NCBI RefSeq assembly: GCF_030159595.1
Contig: NZ_BSKJ01000004.1
Location: forward strand, 225,747-289,746
DNA from: Pseudomonas putida
GTDB lineage: Bacteria > Pseudomonadota > Gammaproteobacteria > Pseudomonadales > Pseudomonadaceae
DNA: 64,000 nucleotides
Direction: 5' to 3'
Below, piece by piece: positions 8,074 through 17,287 of the stretch; within the stretch, counting starts at the first letter, position 1; each line of letters begins with the position of its first letter. Under the pieces are notes generated by a model. That model was not told the DNA's origin, did no database searches, and saw only the letters and a list, made by a program, of their open reading frames with translations. Position numbers and translations under genes: made by a program.

Positions 8074-9171
8074 TTACGACAGGCTGGAAACGTAGTCTTC
8101 GAAACCAAACTCGCGAACGACTTCGACGCTGCCGTCGAGTTGCTTGACCACGATGGAAGGCATTTTCAGACCGTTGAACCAGTTTTTCTTGACCATGGTG
8201 TAACCCGCCGTGTCGACGAACGACAGGCGATCGCCAATGGCCAACGGACGATCGAATTGATACTCGCCGAAGATGTCACCGGCCAGGCACGACTTGCCGC
8301 AGACCATGTAGGTGTGCTCGCCGTCGTTGGGGGCCATCTTGGCGTTGAGGCGGTAGATCAGCAGGTCGAGCAGGTGCGCTTCGATGGAGCTGTCGACCAC
8401 GGCCAGGTGCTTGCCGTTGTACAGGGTGTCGAGCACGGTCACTTCCAGCGAGGCGCTGTTGGTGATGGCCGCTTCGCCCGGCTCCAGATACACCTGCACG
8501 CCGTATTTCTCCGAGAAGGCCTTGAGGCGCGCGCAGAAGGCGTCTACCGCATAGTCTTCACCGGTGAAGTGGATGCCGCCACCCAGGCTGACCCACTCGA
8601 CCTTGTGCAGCAGGTGGCCGAAGCGCTCTTCGATGTGCGTGAGCATCTTGTCGAACAGGCCGAAGTCGCCGTTCTCGCAGTTGTTGTGGAACATGAAGCC
8701 GGAGATCTGCTCGATCACCTGTTCGATCTTGGCCGGGTCCCATTCGCCCAGGCGGCTGAACGGGCGGGCCGGGTCGGCCAGCAGGTAGTCGGAGCTGCTG
8801 ACTTGCGGGTTGACGCGCAGGCCACGCACTTTACCTTCGGACTGTTCGGCAAAGCGCTGCAGCTGGCCGATCGAGTTGAAGATGATCTTGTCGCAGTTCT
8901 CCAGCATCTCCTCGACCTCGTCGTCGGCCCAGGCCACGCTGTAGGCGTGGGTTTCGCCGGCGAACTTCTGGCGGCCGAGCTTGAGCTCGAAGAGGGAGGA
9001 CGAGGTGGTGCCGTCCATGTATTGCTGCATCAGGTCGAAGACCGACCAGGTGGCGAAGCACTTGAGGGCAAGCAGCGCCTTGGCACCGGAGTGTTCACGC
9101 ACATAGGCGATCTTCTCCATGTTGCTGAGCAGCTTGGTTTTATCGATGAGGTAATACGGCGTCTTGATCAT
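8074..9171 (-). CDS. nspC: Carboxynorspermidine decarboxylase
   Basis: A 365-residue PLP-dependent fold-III decarboxylase. The Schiff-base lysine is Lys37 in ALLALKCFA, the glycine-rich phosphate-binding loop is in WVSLGGGIHFTGEDY, and the C-terminal CGKSCLAGDIFGEYQF carries the conserved cysteine/aspartate pair that completes the active site across the dimer. It removes the carboxyl group from carboxy(nor)spermidine to give spermidine or norspermidine. It is first in a two-gene operon with the synthase. The 9172-9230 leader contains a GC-rich GGCCAGGCCGGCC palindrome followed by an A-run on the plus strand, close to the start codon. Confidence 0.92.
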   Translation of the reverse strand: MIKTPYYLIDKTKLLSNMEKIAYVREHSGAKALLALKCFATWSVFDLMQQYMDGTTSSSLFELKLGRQKFAGETHAYSVAWADDEVEEMLENCDKIIFNSIGQLQRFAEQSEGKVRGLRVNPQVSSSDYLLADPARPFSRLGEWDPAKIEQVIEQISGFMFHNNCENGDFGLFDKMLTHIEERFGHLLHKVEWVSLGGGIHFTGEDYAVDAFCARLKAFSEKYGVQVYLEPGEAAITNSASLEVTVLDTLYNGKHLAVVDSSIEAHLLDLLIYRLNAKMAPNDGEHTYMVCGKSCLAGDIFGEYQFDRPLAIGDRLSFVDTAGYTMVKKNWFNGLKMPSIVVKQLDGSVEVVREFGFEDYVSSLS

Positions 9172-9360
9172 TTAAAGGCCCCCGGCCAGGCCGGCCAAAA
9201 AAAGGACACGCATTGTGCCTTCACTTGCCGCAGACCGAAAGGGTGCGATACGCATTTCGTCAGGGTTGACGCCGTTGCGAGGGCATTTTTCGGGTAGCGG
9301 CGGGCTTAGTAGATCAGGTGCATGTGACTATCGTAATCACCACCGACGGGTGGCTGGCCT

Positions 9361-9454
9361 CATCGCCGGCAAGCCAGCTCCCACAAGTCCTCCACTGGAA
9401 AGCAGAAAACTTGTGGGCAATGCGATCGGTGTGGGCGCTGGCTTGCCGGCGATG
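9361..9454. repeat. Inverted REP pair (BIME) of a second repeat family
   Basis: CATCGCCGGCAAGCCAGC at 9361-9378 and its exact complement at 9437-9454, separated by 58 bp that include CCCACAAG and CTTGTGGG arms. This head-to-head REP pair has a different core (GCCGGCAAGCCAGC) from the CTTCGCGGG family seen elsewhere in the window. It fills most of the 305-bp gap 9172-9476, which otherwise holds only the nspC upstream region. Confidence 0.8.
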
Positions 9455-9476
9455 GGCGGCAAAGCAGCCCCAATAA

Positions 9477-11180
9477 TCACCCCAGAGCCGGGGTGCGCGG
9501 CGGGATCATCCGGCGCGAGCCGGTCGCCTCGAAGGCGGCACCAAAACTCAACAGTGCATTGTCGCTATACGCGCGCCCGGCGAAGGTAAGCCCCACCGGC
9601 ATGCCGATATCGGCCATCACGCCCATCGGCACGGTGACGGTCGGCACGCCCAGGTGACGGATTGCCAGGTTGCCGTTGGCCACCCAGATACCGTTGCTCC
9701 AGGCGATGTCTGCCGAGGCCGGGTTGACATCGGCATCCGCCGGGCCTACGTCGGCCACGGTGGGGAACAGCACCGCGTCCAGGCCCAGGTTGTCCATCCA
9801 GTCCTCCAGGTCCATCTTGCGGGTCTTTTCCAGGCCACGCAGGCCGTCTGGCAGGGTCTCGATCTGGTCCCAGGTCTTCAGCCCGCGCTTGGCCATATTG
9901 ACGTACTCGTCCATGCCGGCAGCCAGGTCATCCTCACGGTTGGGCAGGGTGCCCGGGTCGTGGGGGAAGATCTGTGGGCCATCGACATCGGCCAGCCGGT
10001 TGAGCTTGGGGTCGTCGTTGGCGCGCAGGAAGTCGTCGAAGCCCCAGCCCGACAGCTCCCACAGTTCGTCATGCAGGAATTCCTTGCTGACAATGCCACG
10101 GTTGTAAACAGTCGGTGCGCCCGGGCGGTCGCCCTCGCAGTTGGACACCAGCGGGAAGTCCACTTCCAGCACTTCGGCACCGGCCGCTTCCAGGGCCTGG
10201 CGTGCCTGCTGCCACAAGTCGATCACCGTGGCGCGGGTGTTGATGCGCTGGCCGGTCGGGCCGCCGATGCCCGGCTTTTCAGAGGTGCCGGCTTCGGTAT
10301 CGGCATTGATGTACATGCGCGGCACGCCAAAGCGCTTGCCCTTGAGGGTGCTGGCATCCACTGCCAGGTCAAGGTACGACGCAGGGCGCACCGTCGACGC
10401 TGCCGGGATCGGCACCCAGGGTTGCAAGCGCCACAGGTCGCCGCGCTTGTCAGCGTCATCGGCTACCACCACGTCGAGGATTTCCAGCAGATCGGCCATG
10501 GTGCGGGCGTAAGGCACCACCACGTCCATGGTCGGGGTCAGCGGCCAGTTGCCGCGCACCGAAATCACCCCGCGTGATGGGGTGTAGGCGCACAAGCCAT
10601 TGTTGGACGCCGGGCCACGGCCGCTGGACCAGGTTTCCTCGGCCAGGCCGAAGGCACTGAAGCTGGCGGCGGTGGCGGTGCCGGCACCGTTGGACGAGCC
10701 CGAGGCGAAGGGCGCGGTCAGGTAGTTGGCGTTGTAGGGGCTTTCGGCGCGGCCGTACACGCCGCGCTGCATGCCACCGTTGGCCATGGGCGGCATGTTG
10801 GTCTTGCCCAGGCACACGGCACCGGCGGCGCGCAGGCGCTCGATGGTGAAGGCGTCGCGCTGGGCGACCAGGTCCTTGAACGCGGGGCTGCCGGAAGCAG
10901 CGGTCAGGCCTTTGACCAGGTAGCTGTCCTTGGCGGTGTAAGGGATACCGTCCAGCGGGCTCAGCACCTGGCCTTTGGCTCTGCGGGCGTCAGAGGCCTC
11001 GGCTTCTTTCAGCGCCTCTGGGTTGCGCACTACTACGGCGTTGAGGGCAGTAGCAGTGCCGGCGCCATCGTAGGCGTCGATGCGCGCCAGGTAGGCTTTG
11101 ACCAGCTCGACCGCCGTCGTGCGGCCCGACTCGAGCGCGTCGCGCAGCTCGGCAATGGAAACCTCGGTTACCTCGATCAT
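9477..11180 (-). CDS. Amidase signature family protein
   Basis: A 567-residue serine amidase of the GatA/AtzE superfamily. The Ser-cisSer-Lys triad can be placed at Lys84 (GIPYTAKDSY), cis-Ser about 163 (ASGSSNGAGTA) and nucleophile about Ser186 in TWSSGRGPAS, where the usual motif is TGGSxRxPA. The two glycines before the nucleophile are replaced by Trp-Ser, a divergent variant. No signal peptide is obvious, so it is probably cytoplasmic and hydrolyses an amide or ureido compound. The substrate cannot be named. It is monocistronic, facing away from the BIME and downstream of a GST gene on the same strand with a 140-bp gap. Confidence 0.85.
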   Translation of the reverse strand: MIEVTEVSIAELRDALESGRTTAVELVKAYLARIDAYDGAGTATALNAVVVRNPEALKEAEASDARRAKGQVLSPLDGIPYTAKDSYLVKGLTAASGSPAFKDLVAQRDAFTIERLRAAGAVCLGKTNMPPMANGGMQRGVYGRAESPYNANYLTAPFASGSSNGAGTATAASFSAFGLAEETWSSGRGPASNNGLCAYTPSRGVISVRGNWPLTPTMDVVVPYARTMADLLEILDVVVADDADKRGDLWRLQPWVPIPAASTVRPASYLDLAVDASTLKGKRFGVPRMYINADTEAGTSEKPGIGGPTGQRINTRATVIDLWQQARQALEAAGAEVLEVDFPLVSNCEGDRPGAPTVYNRGIVSKEFLHDELWELSGWGFDDFLRANDDPKLNRLADVDGPQIFPHDPGTLPNREDDLAAGMDEYVNMAKRGLKTWDQIETLPDGLRGLEKTRKMDLEDWMDNLGLDAVLFPTVADVGPADADVNPASADIAWSNGIWVANGNLAIRHLGVPTVTVPMGVMADIGMPVGLTFAGRAYSDNALLSFGAAFEATGSRRMIPPRTPALG

Positions 11181-11291
11181 GCGTTCACCAAAAAATGTGC
11201 AGGTGGGGGCTAATGCGAGGAGTGTACAAGAAGGGCTTGACGGACGCAGGTTTGCGCGGGGGCAAATGGTTTTATGCAGGCGGGCATTGTT

Positions 11292-11310
11292 GGGGTCGCG
11301 CAGCGACCCC
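11292..11310 (-). terminator. Hairpin downstream of the GST gene
   Basis: GGGGTCGC, 3 nt, GCGACCCC, a perfect 8-bp stem 10 bp after the GST stop codon on the minus strand. No clear T-run follows, so it may be a processing or weak termination hairpin. Confidence 0.5.
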
Positions 11311-11319
11311 GGCTAGCCC

Positions 11320-12159
11320 TCAATCCAGGTCTGCCGCGCAATGCCGCTCCGGCACCTGGCTGCCTTCATCCCCCCAGGTCCGATTCACCCGGGTACCGCG
11401 CTGCACCGCCGGACGCAGGGCAATTTCCTCGGCCCAGCGCTGCACGTTGGGGTATTCATCAACCGCCAGAAACTCCGCCGCGCCATACAGGTTGCCGCGC
11501 ACCAACTGGCCATACCACGGCCACACGGCGATATCGGCAATGCTGTACTCATCGCCACCCAGGTAGCGGCTTTCGGCCAGGCGGCGGTCGAGGACATCCA
11601 GCTGGCGCTTGGCTTCCATGGTGAAGCGGTTGATCGCGTACTCGTATTTTTCTGGCGCATACACATAGAAGTGGCCAAAGCCGCCGCCCAGGTAAGGCGC
11701 TGCGCCCATCTGCCAGAACAACCAGTTCAGGCTTTCGGTGCGTGCAGCCGGCAATTTCGGCAGCAGGGCACCGAATTTGTCAGCCAGATAAAGCAATATC
11801 GAACCCGATTCGAACACCCGCACAGGCGGCTCGACGCTGCGGTCGAGCAGGGCAGGGATCTTCGAGTTGGGGTTTACCTGGACGAAGCCACTGGAAAACT
11901 GGTCGCCCTCGCCGATGCGGATCAGCCAGGCATCGTACTCGGCACCGCAATGGCCCAAGGCAAGCAGCTCTTCAAGGGCAAGGGTGACCTTGACGCCATT
12001 GGGCGTGGCCAGGGAATACAGCTGCAGCGGGTGTTTGCCCTGCGGCAGATCCTTGTCGTGCGTCGGGCCTGCAACCGGGCGGTTGATGCTGGCGAACTGG
12101 CCGCCGGACGCTGCGTCGTTGCGCCAGACCTTAGGTGGCACATAGGCGGGCTTGCTCAT
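11320..12159 (-). CDS. yghU: Glutathione S-transferase, YghU/Nu class
   Basis: A 279-residue cytosolic GST whose N-terminal extension (YVPPKVWRND...GGQFASINRPVAGPTHDKDLPQG) is typical of E. coli YghU. It continues with a thioredoxin-like domain (LYSLATPNGVKVTLALEELL, QVNPNSKIPALLD) and a helical domain with YLGGDEYSIADIAVWPW. Nu-class enzymes bind two glutathiones and act as disulfide-bond reductases or peroxidases. The start at 12159 is supported by a GAAGGAGA Shine-Dalgarno 7 bp upstream. Monocistronic, divergent from the alpha/beta hydrolase gene. Confidence 0.9.
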   Translation of the reverse strand: MSKPAYVPPKVWRNDAASGGQFASINRPVAGPTHDKDLPQGKHPLQLYSLATPNGVKVTLALEELLALGHCGAEYDAWLIRIGEGDQFSSGFVQVNPNSKIPALLDRSVEPPVRVFESGSILLYLADKFGALLPKLPAARTESLNWLFWQMGAAPYLGGGFGHFYVYAPEKYEYAINRFTMEAKRQLDVLDRRLAESRYLGGDEYSIADIAVWPWYGQLVRGNLYGAAEFLAVDEYPNVQRWAEEIALRPAVQRGTRVNRTWGDEGSQVPERHCAADLD

Positions 12160-12359
12160 GCATGAATCTCCTTCAAGGGCGCGAAACGGTCACATAAAGA
12201 CGTTGACCTGCATCTATGCCACGCGTTCGGCGTCATGCGCAAATGCATAAGGCGCACACGCAACCTGCATGACGAGGGTTTCATCCAGTTTTCATCCGGT
12301 TGTGGCCAGGCCGGCTCTATGCTGGGCTATCGCTTCGCCCTGCAAGGAACCGCCGGCCG

Positions 12360-13406
12360 ATGACCCTTCCACGCTGCATGTTGGCACTGGCTCTGCTCGG
12401 CAGCCTGCTGGCCCACGCCGAGGCTGCTCCCTGGGTGGCCGGCCTGCACCACATGACATTGGCCGACCCGGTCGACAACCGGCCAATGCAAGCGCTGGCT
12501 TTTTACCCAGCCGTTGGCAAAACCCATAGCAGTCGTATTGATGGCTATCCCATCGACGTGGCTGAAGAGGCACCCGTTGCCATGGGTCAGTTTCCGTTGC
12601 TGGTGTTGTCCCACGGCAATACCGGCAGCCCGTTGGCCCTGCATTACCTGGCCACGTCCTTGGCGCGCCAGGGGTTCGTGGTGGTAGCGGTCGTGCACCC
12701 GGGGGACAACGCCCGCGACCACAGTCGCCTGGGCACCTTGAGCAATCTTTACGGCCGGCCACTGCAAGTCAGCGCTGCCATCGGTGCTGCCCGTGACGAT
12801 GCATTGCTTGGGCCTTACCTGAATGAAGGCAAGGTCGGCGTGATCGGCTATTCGGCCGGCGGCGAAACTGCGTTGATCCTGTCTGGCGCGCGCCCCGACC
12901 TGGACCGCCTGCGCCAGTACTGCCTGGAGCGCCCGAACGACACCGATGCCTGCAAAACCCACGGTATTCTGATTGCCGACCGCAGCGAACTGGCACCGCA
13001 GGCAGACCAGCGGGTGGGGGCGGTGATGCTGATGGCACCATTAAGCCTGTTGTTCGGGCGTCATGCCTTGGCCGGGGTACAGGTACCCGCCCTGATCTAT
13101 AGCGGTGACAGCGACCAACTGGTGGCTGTGGACCGTAACGCTGAAGCATTGGCCCGCAAACTGCCGGTCACACCGGATTACCGCCTGTTGGCCGGCGCTG
13201 GTCACTTTGTGTTCATGGCCCATTGCGACGCCGAGCAGTACGCGCGGATGCCCGCGCTGTGCAAAGATGCCGAGGGCGTTGATCGCCGCCATATCCATCA
13301 TTCGCTGGAACGGGAAACGGCGGCGTTCTTCAGCCAGGCGCTGGGCGCACCGCAGGTAGGCGAACGGTCAGCCGAGGCGGGCGCGACGCGACAGCAACAG
13401 CGTTAG
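12360..13406 (+). CDS. Exported alpha/beta hydrolase (dienelactone hydrolase / PAF-acetylhydrolase-like)
   Basis: A 348-residue secreted esterase-like protein. The start at 12360 gives a classic signal peptide (MTLPRCMLALALLGSLLAHAEA) cleaved before APWVAG, and an AAGGAA ribosome-binding site lies upstream. An earlier in-frame start 20 codons upstream would spoil the signal peptide. The oxyanion-loop strand LLVLSHGNTG (81-90) and nucleophile elbow GYSAGG with Ser165 are present. The C-terminal region has SGDSDQLV and the probable catalytic histidine in GAGHFVFMAHC. Natural substrate unknown. Its last 39 bp overlap the convergent MFS gene. Confidence 0.83.
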   Translation: MTLPRCMLALALLGSLLAHAEAAPWVAGLHHMTLADPVDNRPMQALAFYPAVGKTHSSRIDGYPIDVAEEAPVAMGQFPLLVLSHGNTGSPLALHYLATSLARQGFVVVAVVHPGDNARDHSRLGTLSNLYGRPLQVSAAIGAARDDALLGPYLNEGKVGVIGYSAGGETALILSGARPDLDRLRQYCLERPNDTDACKTHGILIADRSELAPQADQRVGAVMLMAPLSLLFGRHALAGVQVPALIYSGDSDQLVAVDRNAEALARKLPVTPDYRLLAGAGHFVFMAHCDAEQYARMPALCKDAEGVDRRHIHHSLERETAAFFSQALGAPQVGERSAEAGATRQQQR

Positions 13407-14561
13407 GCCTACCCCGGCCAGGGCCAGCAGGGCCGCTACGCAGAAGATCGAGGCATAGCCCAGGTGCACGGCCACTGCGCCCATCACCGGCCCGGCAATG
13501 GCCAGGGCTATGTCAAAGAACACCGCATAGGCCCCTAGCCTCGCGCCACGGCTGCTGCTGGGGACCTGTTTGATTGCTTCGACACCCAGCGCCGGGTACA
13601 CCAACGACAGCCCGAAACCGGTAAGCCCAGCGCCGACCAGTGCCCAGGCCGGGGAAGGCGCCAGCCATAGCAAGCTCAGGCCGAGCACTTCGGTGGCCAT
13701 GCAGGCGACCGCAACGTTGTAGCCACCAAAGCGGTTGACCGCATTGACGAACAGCAGCCGCGAAATGATGAAGCACACACCAAACGCACTCAGGCACCAG
13801 GCGGCGCCGGCCCAGCCGCGCTCAAGGTAGTACAGGGTGACGAAGGTGGTCAGGGTGCCATAGCCGATCGAGGCGAGGGTCAGGCCCAGGCCACACGGGG
13901 CGACACGGCCGAACGCGGACCAGAAAGGCAGGCGCTCGCCACGCACCACTACCACGTCAGGACGTTTGCGCAGCACCAGCAGGGCGATTACCGCCAGTAC
14001 CAGCAAGGCTGGCCCCAGTACGCTGAAGTCCAGCCCGTCCACGGCCAGTACGCCCAGTGGGGCACCGATCGCGATGGCGCCATAAGAGGCGATACCGTTC
14101 CACGAGATCACCCTGGCGGTGTGTTCGGGGCCGACCTGGCTGATACCCCAACTCAAGGTGGCCACACCAATCAACCCCTGGGCGATGCCCAGCAGCAAAC
14201 GGCCCGTGAGCAGCAACGCCAGGCTCAGCAGAGGCAGCGTCAGGGTCCAGGCCGACAGCAGGGTCAACACCCCACAGCCGGCAATCCCCAGCAGGCCGAA
14301 GTGAATGGCCTGCTTGCCCCCAAGCGTATCGGCAACGCGCCCGGCAAACGGGCGGCTGAGCAAGGTGGCCAAGTATTGCAGGCCTATTGTCACCCCGGCG
14401 ATCACCGCGCCAAAACCCAGCTGGTCGTGCACATAGCTGGGCAGTACCGCAATCGGCAGGCCGATGCAGAGGAAGGCAATGAAGGTGTAGAAAACGATCG
14501 ACAGGATCTGCAGGGTGATGTGCAGAGTATTGCTGGTGGGGGCGGGTTGTTGCGCGGTCAT
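13368..14561 (-). CDS. MFS transporter, YfcJ/YhhS-type
   Basis: A 397-residue carrier with 12 predicted membrane helices. The loop 2-3 motif is GRVADTLGGKQAI and the N-terminal helix LSIVFYTFIAFLCIGLPIAVLPSYVHDQLG resembles the E. coli YfcJ/YhhS (arabinose-efflux-like) branch. It is probably a drug/metabolite:H+ antiporter, with substrate unknown. The tail overlaps the hydrolase gene by 39 bp on the opposite strand. Upstream (14562-14809) there is no other gene, only REP elements. Confidence 0.83.
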   Translation of the reverse strand: MTAQQPAPTSNTLHITLQILSIVFYTFIAFLCIGLPIAVLPSYVHDQLGFGAVIAGVTIGLQYLATLLSRPFAGRVADTLGGKQAIHFGLLGIAGCGVLTLLSAWTLTLPLLSLALLLTGRLLLGIAQGLIGVATLSWGISQVGPEHTARVISWNGIASYGAIAIGAPLGVLAVDGLDFSVLGPALLVLAVIALLVLRKRPDVVVVRGERLPFWSAFGRVAPCGLGLTLASIGYGTLTTFVTLYYLERGWAGAAWCLSAFGVCFIISRLLFVNAVNRFGGYNVAVACMATEVLGLSLLWLAPSPAWALVGAGLTGFGLSLVYPALGVEAIKQVPSSSRGARLGAYAVFFDIALAIAGPVMGAVAVHLGYASIFCVAALLALAGVGLTLLLSRRARLG

Positions 14562-14680
14562 GGGCTCTTTCGCGGGCGGGCGGTTGGGCGTGGTTCCATG
14601 ATGGCTGTTACAGGAAGGAAATGAAAGCAGGCTAACGAATTATTCGTCGGGTTGTGCAAGCCTGTGGGGTGGCGGCAGGT

Positions 14681-14771
14681 TCTTCGCGGGTGAACCCGCT
14701 CCCACAGGGCCCCTGCAATATTCGAGGCATGTAGAAATCCTGTGGGAGCGGGTTTACCCGCGAAGAGGCCG
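14681..14771. repeat. Inverted REP pair (BIME), CTTCGCGGG family
   Basis: TCTTCGCGGGTGAACCCGCT at 14681-14700 continuing to CCCACAG, and the opposite-orientation copy CTGTGGGAGCGGGTTTACCC at 14739-14758 continuing to CGCGAAGAGGCC. The two copies face each other with about 30 bp between, in the gap between the MFS gene and ybiT. Confidence 0.85.
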
Positions 14772-14797
14772 GCCCAGCCATTGCAAATGGCCGGGCC
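14770..14797 (-). terminator. Hairpin downstream of ybiT
   Basis: GGCCCAGCCAT, loop, ATGGCCGGGCC: 11-bp arms with a single G-U-type mismatch, 13 bp after the ybiT stop. There is no strong T-run. It abuts the REP pair and may act with it to end the transcript. Confidence 0.5.
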
Positions 14798-14809
14798 CTT
14801 ACGCTTCAA

Positions 14810-16396
14810 TCAGACCAGCACACCCTGGCTACGCAGGTAGTCATCGTAGGTGCCGCTGAAGTCCACCACGCCATCCGCCGACAGCTCGATGATGCGCGTG
14901 GCCAGCGACGAAACGAACTCGCGGTCGTGGCTGACGAACAGCAGGGTGCCCGGGTAGTTTTCCAGCGCCAGGTTCAGTGCTTCGATCGATTCCATGTCCA
15001 GGTGGTTGGTCGGCTCGTCCATCACCAGCACGTTCGGTTTTTGCAGGATCAGCTTGCCGAACAGCATGCGACCTTGCTCACCACCTGAAATCACCTTCAC
15101 CGACTTGAGAATCTCGTCGTTGGAGAACAGCATGCGTCCCAAGGTGCCGCGGATCACCTGCTCGCCGGAGGTCCACTGGCCCATCCAGTCGAACAGGGTC
15201 ATGTCGTCTTCGAAGTCGTGGGCGTGGTCCTGGGCGTAGTAGCCCACTTCGGCGCTGTCGGTCCACTTGACCGAACCTGCATCCGGGGTCATTTCGCCGA
15301 CCAGGGTGCGCAGCAGCGTGGTCTTGCCAATACCGTTGGGGCCGATGATTGCAACGCGCTCGCCTGCTTCGACGGTAATGTCGAAGTTCTTGAACAACAC
15401 CTTGTCGTCGAAGGCTTTGGCCATTTTCTCGACAACCACGGCCTGGCGGTGCAGTTTCTTGGTCTGTTCGAAACGAATGAACGGGCTGACACGGCTGGAC
15501 GGCTTGACCTCGGCCAACTGGATCTTGTCAATCTGCTTGGCGCGCGAAGTCGCCTGTTTGGCCTTCGAGGCGTTGGCCGAGAAGCGGCTGACGAAGGTCT
15601 GCAGCTCGGCGATCTGGGCTTTCTTCTTGGCGTTGTCCGACAGCAGTTGCTCACGCGACTGGGTAGCCGCAGTCATGTACTCGTCATAGTTGCCCGGGAA
15701 CAGGCGCAGTTCGCCGTAATCCAGGTCAGCCATGTGGGTGCAGACGCTGTTGAGGAAGTGTCGGTCGTGGGAAATGATGATCATGGTGCTGTTACGCGCC
15801 GTGAGGATCGTTTCCAGCCAGCGGATGGTGTTGATGTCCAGGTGGTTGGTCGGTTCGTCGAGCAGCAGCACGTCCGGGTCCGAGAATAGCGCCTGGGCCA
15901 ACAGTACACGCAGCTTCCAGCCCGGTGCCACTTCGCTCATCGGGCCGAAGTGTTGCTCCAGTGGGATACCCAGGCCCAGCAGCAGTTCACCTGCACGGGA
16001 TTCGGCGGTGTAGCCGTCCATTTCGGCGAATTCGGTTTCCAGCTCGGCGACGGCCATGCCGTCTTCCTCGGTCATTTCCGGCAGCGAGTAGATGCGGTCG
16101 CGCTCGGCCTTGACCTTCCACAGTTGACCGTGGCCCATGATCACCGTATCGATCACGGTGAATGCCTCGTAGGCGAACTGGTCCTGGCGCAGTTTGCCCA
16201 GGCGGGTGTTCGGCTCGAGCATGACCTGGCCCCCGGATGGCTCCAGGTCACCGCCGAGGATCTTCATGAAGGTCGACTTGCCGCAACCGTTGGCGCCGAT
16301 CAGGCCGTAGCGGTTGCCGTTGTTGAATTTTACGGAAACGTTTTCGAACAGCGGCTTGGAGCCGAACTGCATGGTGATGTTAGCGGTGGAGATCAA
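14810..16396 (-). CDS. ybiT: ABC-F family ATPase YbiT
   Basis: A 528-residue duplicated-ATPase protein without membrane segments, matching E. coli YbiT in length and sequence. The first Walker [10 protein letters not shown], is near residues 34-42, followed by [11 protein letters not shown]; the second, GPNGIGKTT, is near 350, with [10 protein letters not shown]. The inter-domain linker (arm and P-site tip) is rich in Lys/Arg/Ala. ABC-F proteins bind ribosomes and modulate translation. The start codon appears to be TTG at 16396: it aligns exactly with the E. coli N-terminus and an AGGTAA Shine-Dalgarno (16400-16405) sits at the right distance. Only 20 bp separate it from a decayed integrase, so its native promoter region may have been replaced. 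Confidence 0.93.
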   Translation of the reverse strand: MISTANITMQFGSKPLFENVSVKFNNGNRYGLIGANGCGKSTFMKILGGDLEPSGGQVMLEPNTRLGKLRQDQFAYEAFTVIDTVIMGHGQLWKVKAERDRIYSLPEMTEEDGMAVAELETEFAEMDGYTAESRAGELLLGLGIPLEQHFGPMSEVAPGWKLRVLLAQALFSDPDVLLLDEPTNHLDINTIRWLETILTARNSTMIIISHDRHFLNSVCTHMADLDYGELRLFPGNYDEYMTAATQSREQLLSDNAKKKAQIAELQTFVSRFSANASKAKQATSRAKQIDKIQLAEVKPSSRVSPFIRFEQTKKLHRQAVVVEKMAKAFDDKVLFKNFDITVEAGERVAIIGPNGIGKTTLLRTLVGEMTPDAGSVKWTDSAEVGYYAQDHAHDFEDDMTLFDWMGQWTSGEQVIRGTLGRMLFSNDEILKSVKVISGGEQGRMLFGKLILQKPNVLVMDEPTNHLDMESIEALNLALENYPGTLLFVSHDREFVSSLATRIIELSADGVVDFSGTYDDYLRSQGVLV

Positions 16397-16416
16397 AGGG
16401 CTTACCTATCAGTAAC

Positions 16417-16975
16417 TTACGACGCTGGGCTTTCAGCTGATACCGATTTGATACCAATCTTGAGCTTTTCCAGCTCGCTCCAGTCGGAGCTTGAGTTAAG
16501 CCAACGGGCATACGTCGACAGCAGCATCTGAACGCTGTGACCCAGCTGTTGGGCGATAAATGCGGGGTTGAGGCCGGACATTGAGCGTATTGTCGCATAG
16601 GTGTGACGGCAGTTGTATGGGGGGCGACGCCTGATCCCCAATTCATTCTGCGCCGGCATCCACTGTTTGTGTCGGTCGGAGGTCTGTTTTACGTACTCGG
16701 CGTTCTTCGACGGCGGGAATGGGAACGGGGCTTCGGTCACCGCTCCTTTGCCATCGCTGCGGCGATCCGCGTACCGCCAATGCCTCCGGCAGCCGGAGGC
16801 CGGTGAAGAACATGAACTCGTACAGAGCGGCATAGATCAAGCTAGGCCAGTGCTTATGCTGGTACAGCGTGTTGATGATTGTGTTGGCTTGCGCCTGCGT
16901 GAACGGATCGATCTCCTTCTTTGGCCGCCCTGGTAGCTCAACCAACTCAGCGGGATTCTTGCTCACGGGTGGCTG
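16417..16975 (-). pseudogene. Degraded tyrosine-recombinase (phage-type integrase)
   Basis: Two frames together encode a tyrosine integrase. The upstream frame (16967 down to about 16780) reads NPAELVELPGRPKKEIDPF, then FMFFTGLRLPEALA with the first catalytic Arg. After an internal deletion and frameshift, the downstream frame (16833-16417) carries CRHTYAT with catalytic His/Arg, QLGHS with His, and LSTYARW with the Tyr nucleophile. The N-terminal core-binding and SAM-like domains are missing. The product would be non-functional. It lies immediately upstream of ybiT and marks the left edge of an accessory patch. No att repeats or tRNA target could be seen. Confidence 0.8.
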
Positions 16976-17072
16976 CCGCCAGGATGGTTGACAACCTGGT
17001 GATTGCATTACGGTTCTCGGTCGCATCGATCATGGCTTTTCCATGCATTCGCCACCCTCGCCGGGGAGGACG

Positions 17073-17194
17073 TCCGAGACGATTACCAACGGGATGAGTC
17101 GGGAGAATTAGTCGCACGATATCGAGTGGTTATCGAGACGGCGATGGAGGGAAGTGGCTCTATCGCCTGGACAAAACAAAAAATTGACCGATGA
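17073..17194 (+). pseudogene. Possible gene fragment, unrecognised
   Basis: A stretch reading RDDYQRDESGELVARYRVV then ETAMEGSGSIAWTKQKIDR, ending in TGA at 17192. It looks like the C-terminus of a real protein in this AT-richer patch, but it has no convincing start or ribosome-binding site and I do not recognise the family. The surrounding 16976-17287 interval holds nothing else I can support. Confidence 0.3.
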
Positions 17195-17287
17195 TGTGGT
17201 CCCGGCCTCGCCTGAGTGGCGCGCTCAAATAAGGGTGAGATTCGGGAACTAGGCCATAAAGACTTCATGACCAATTCAGGGGGGAAC

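Noticed and set aside
7969..9297. A 442-codon plus-strand frame over nspC
   Set aside because: Antisense shadow of a clear PLP decarboxylase; no family similarity and no ribosome-binding site.
9354..9470. The repeat block as a CRISPR array
   Set aside because: There are only two copies and they are inverted, not directly repeated with spacers; it is a REP pair.
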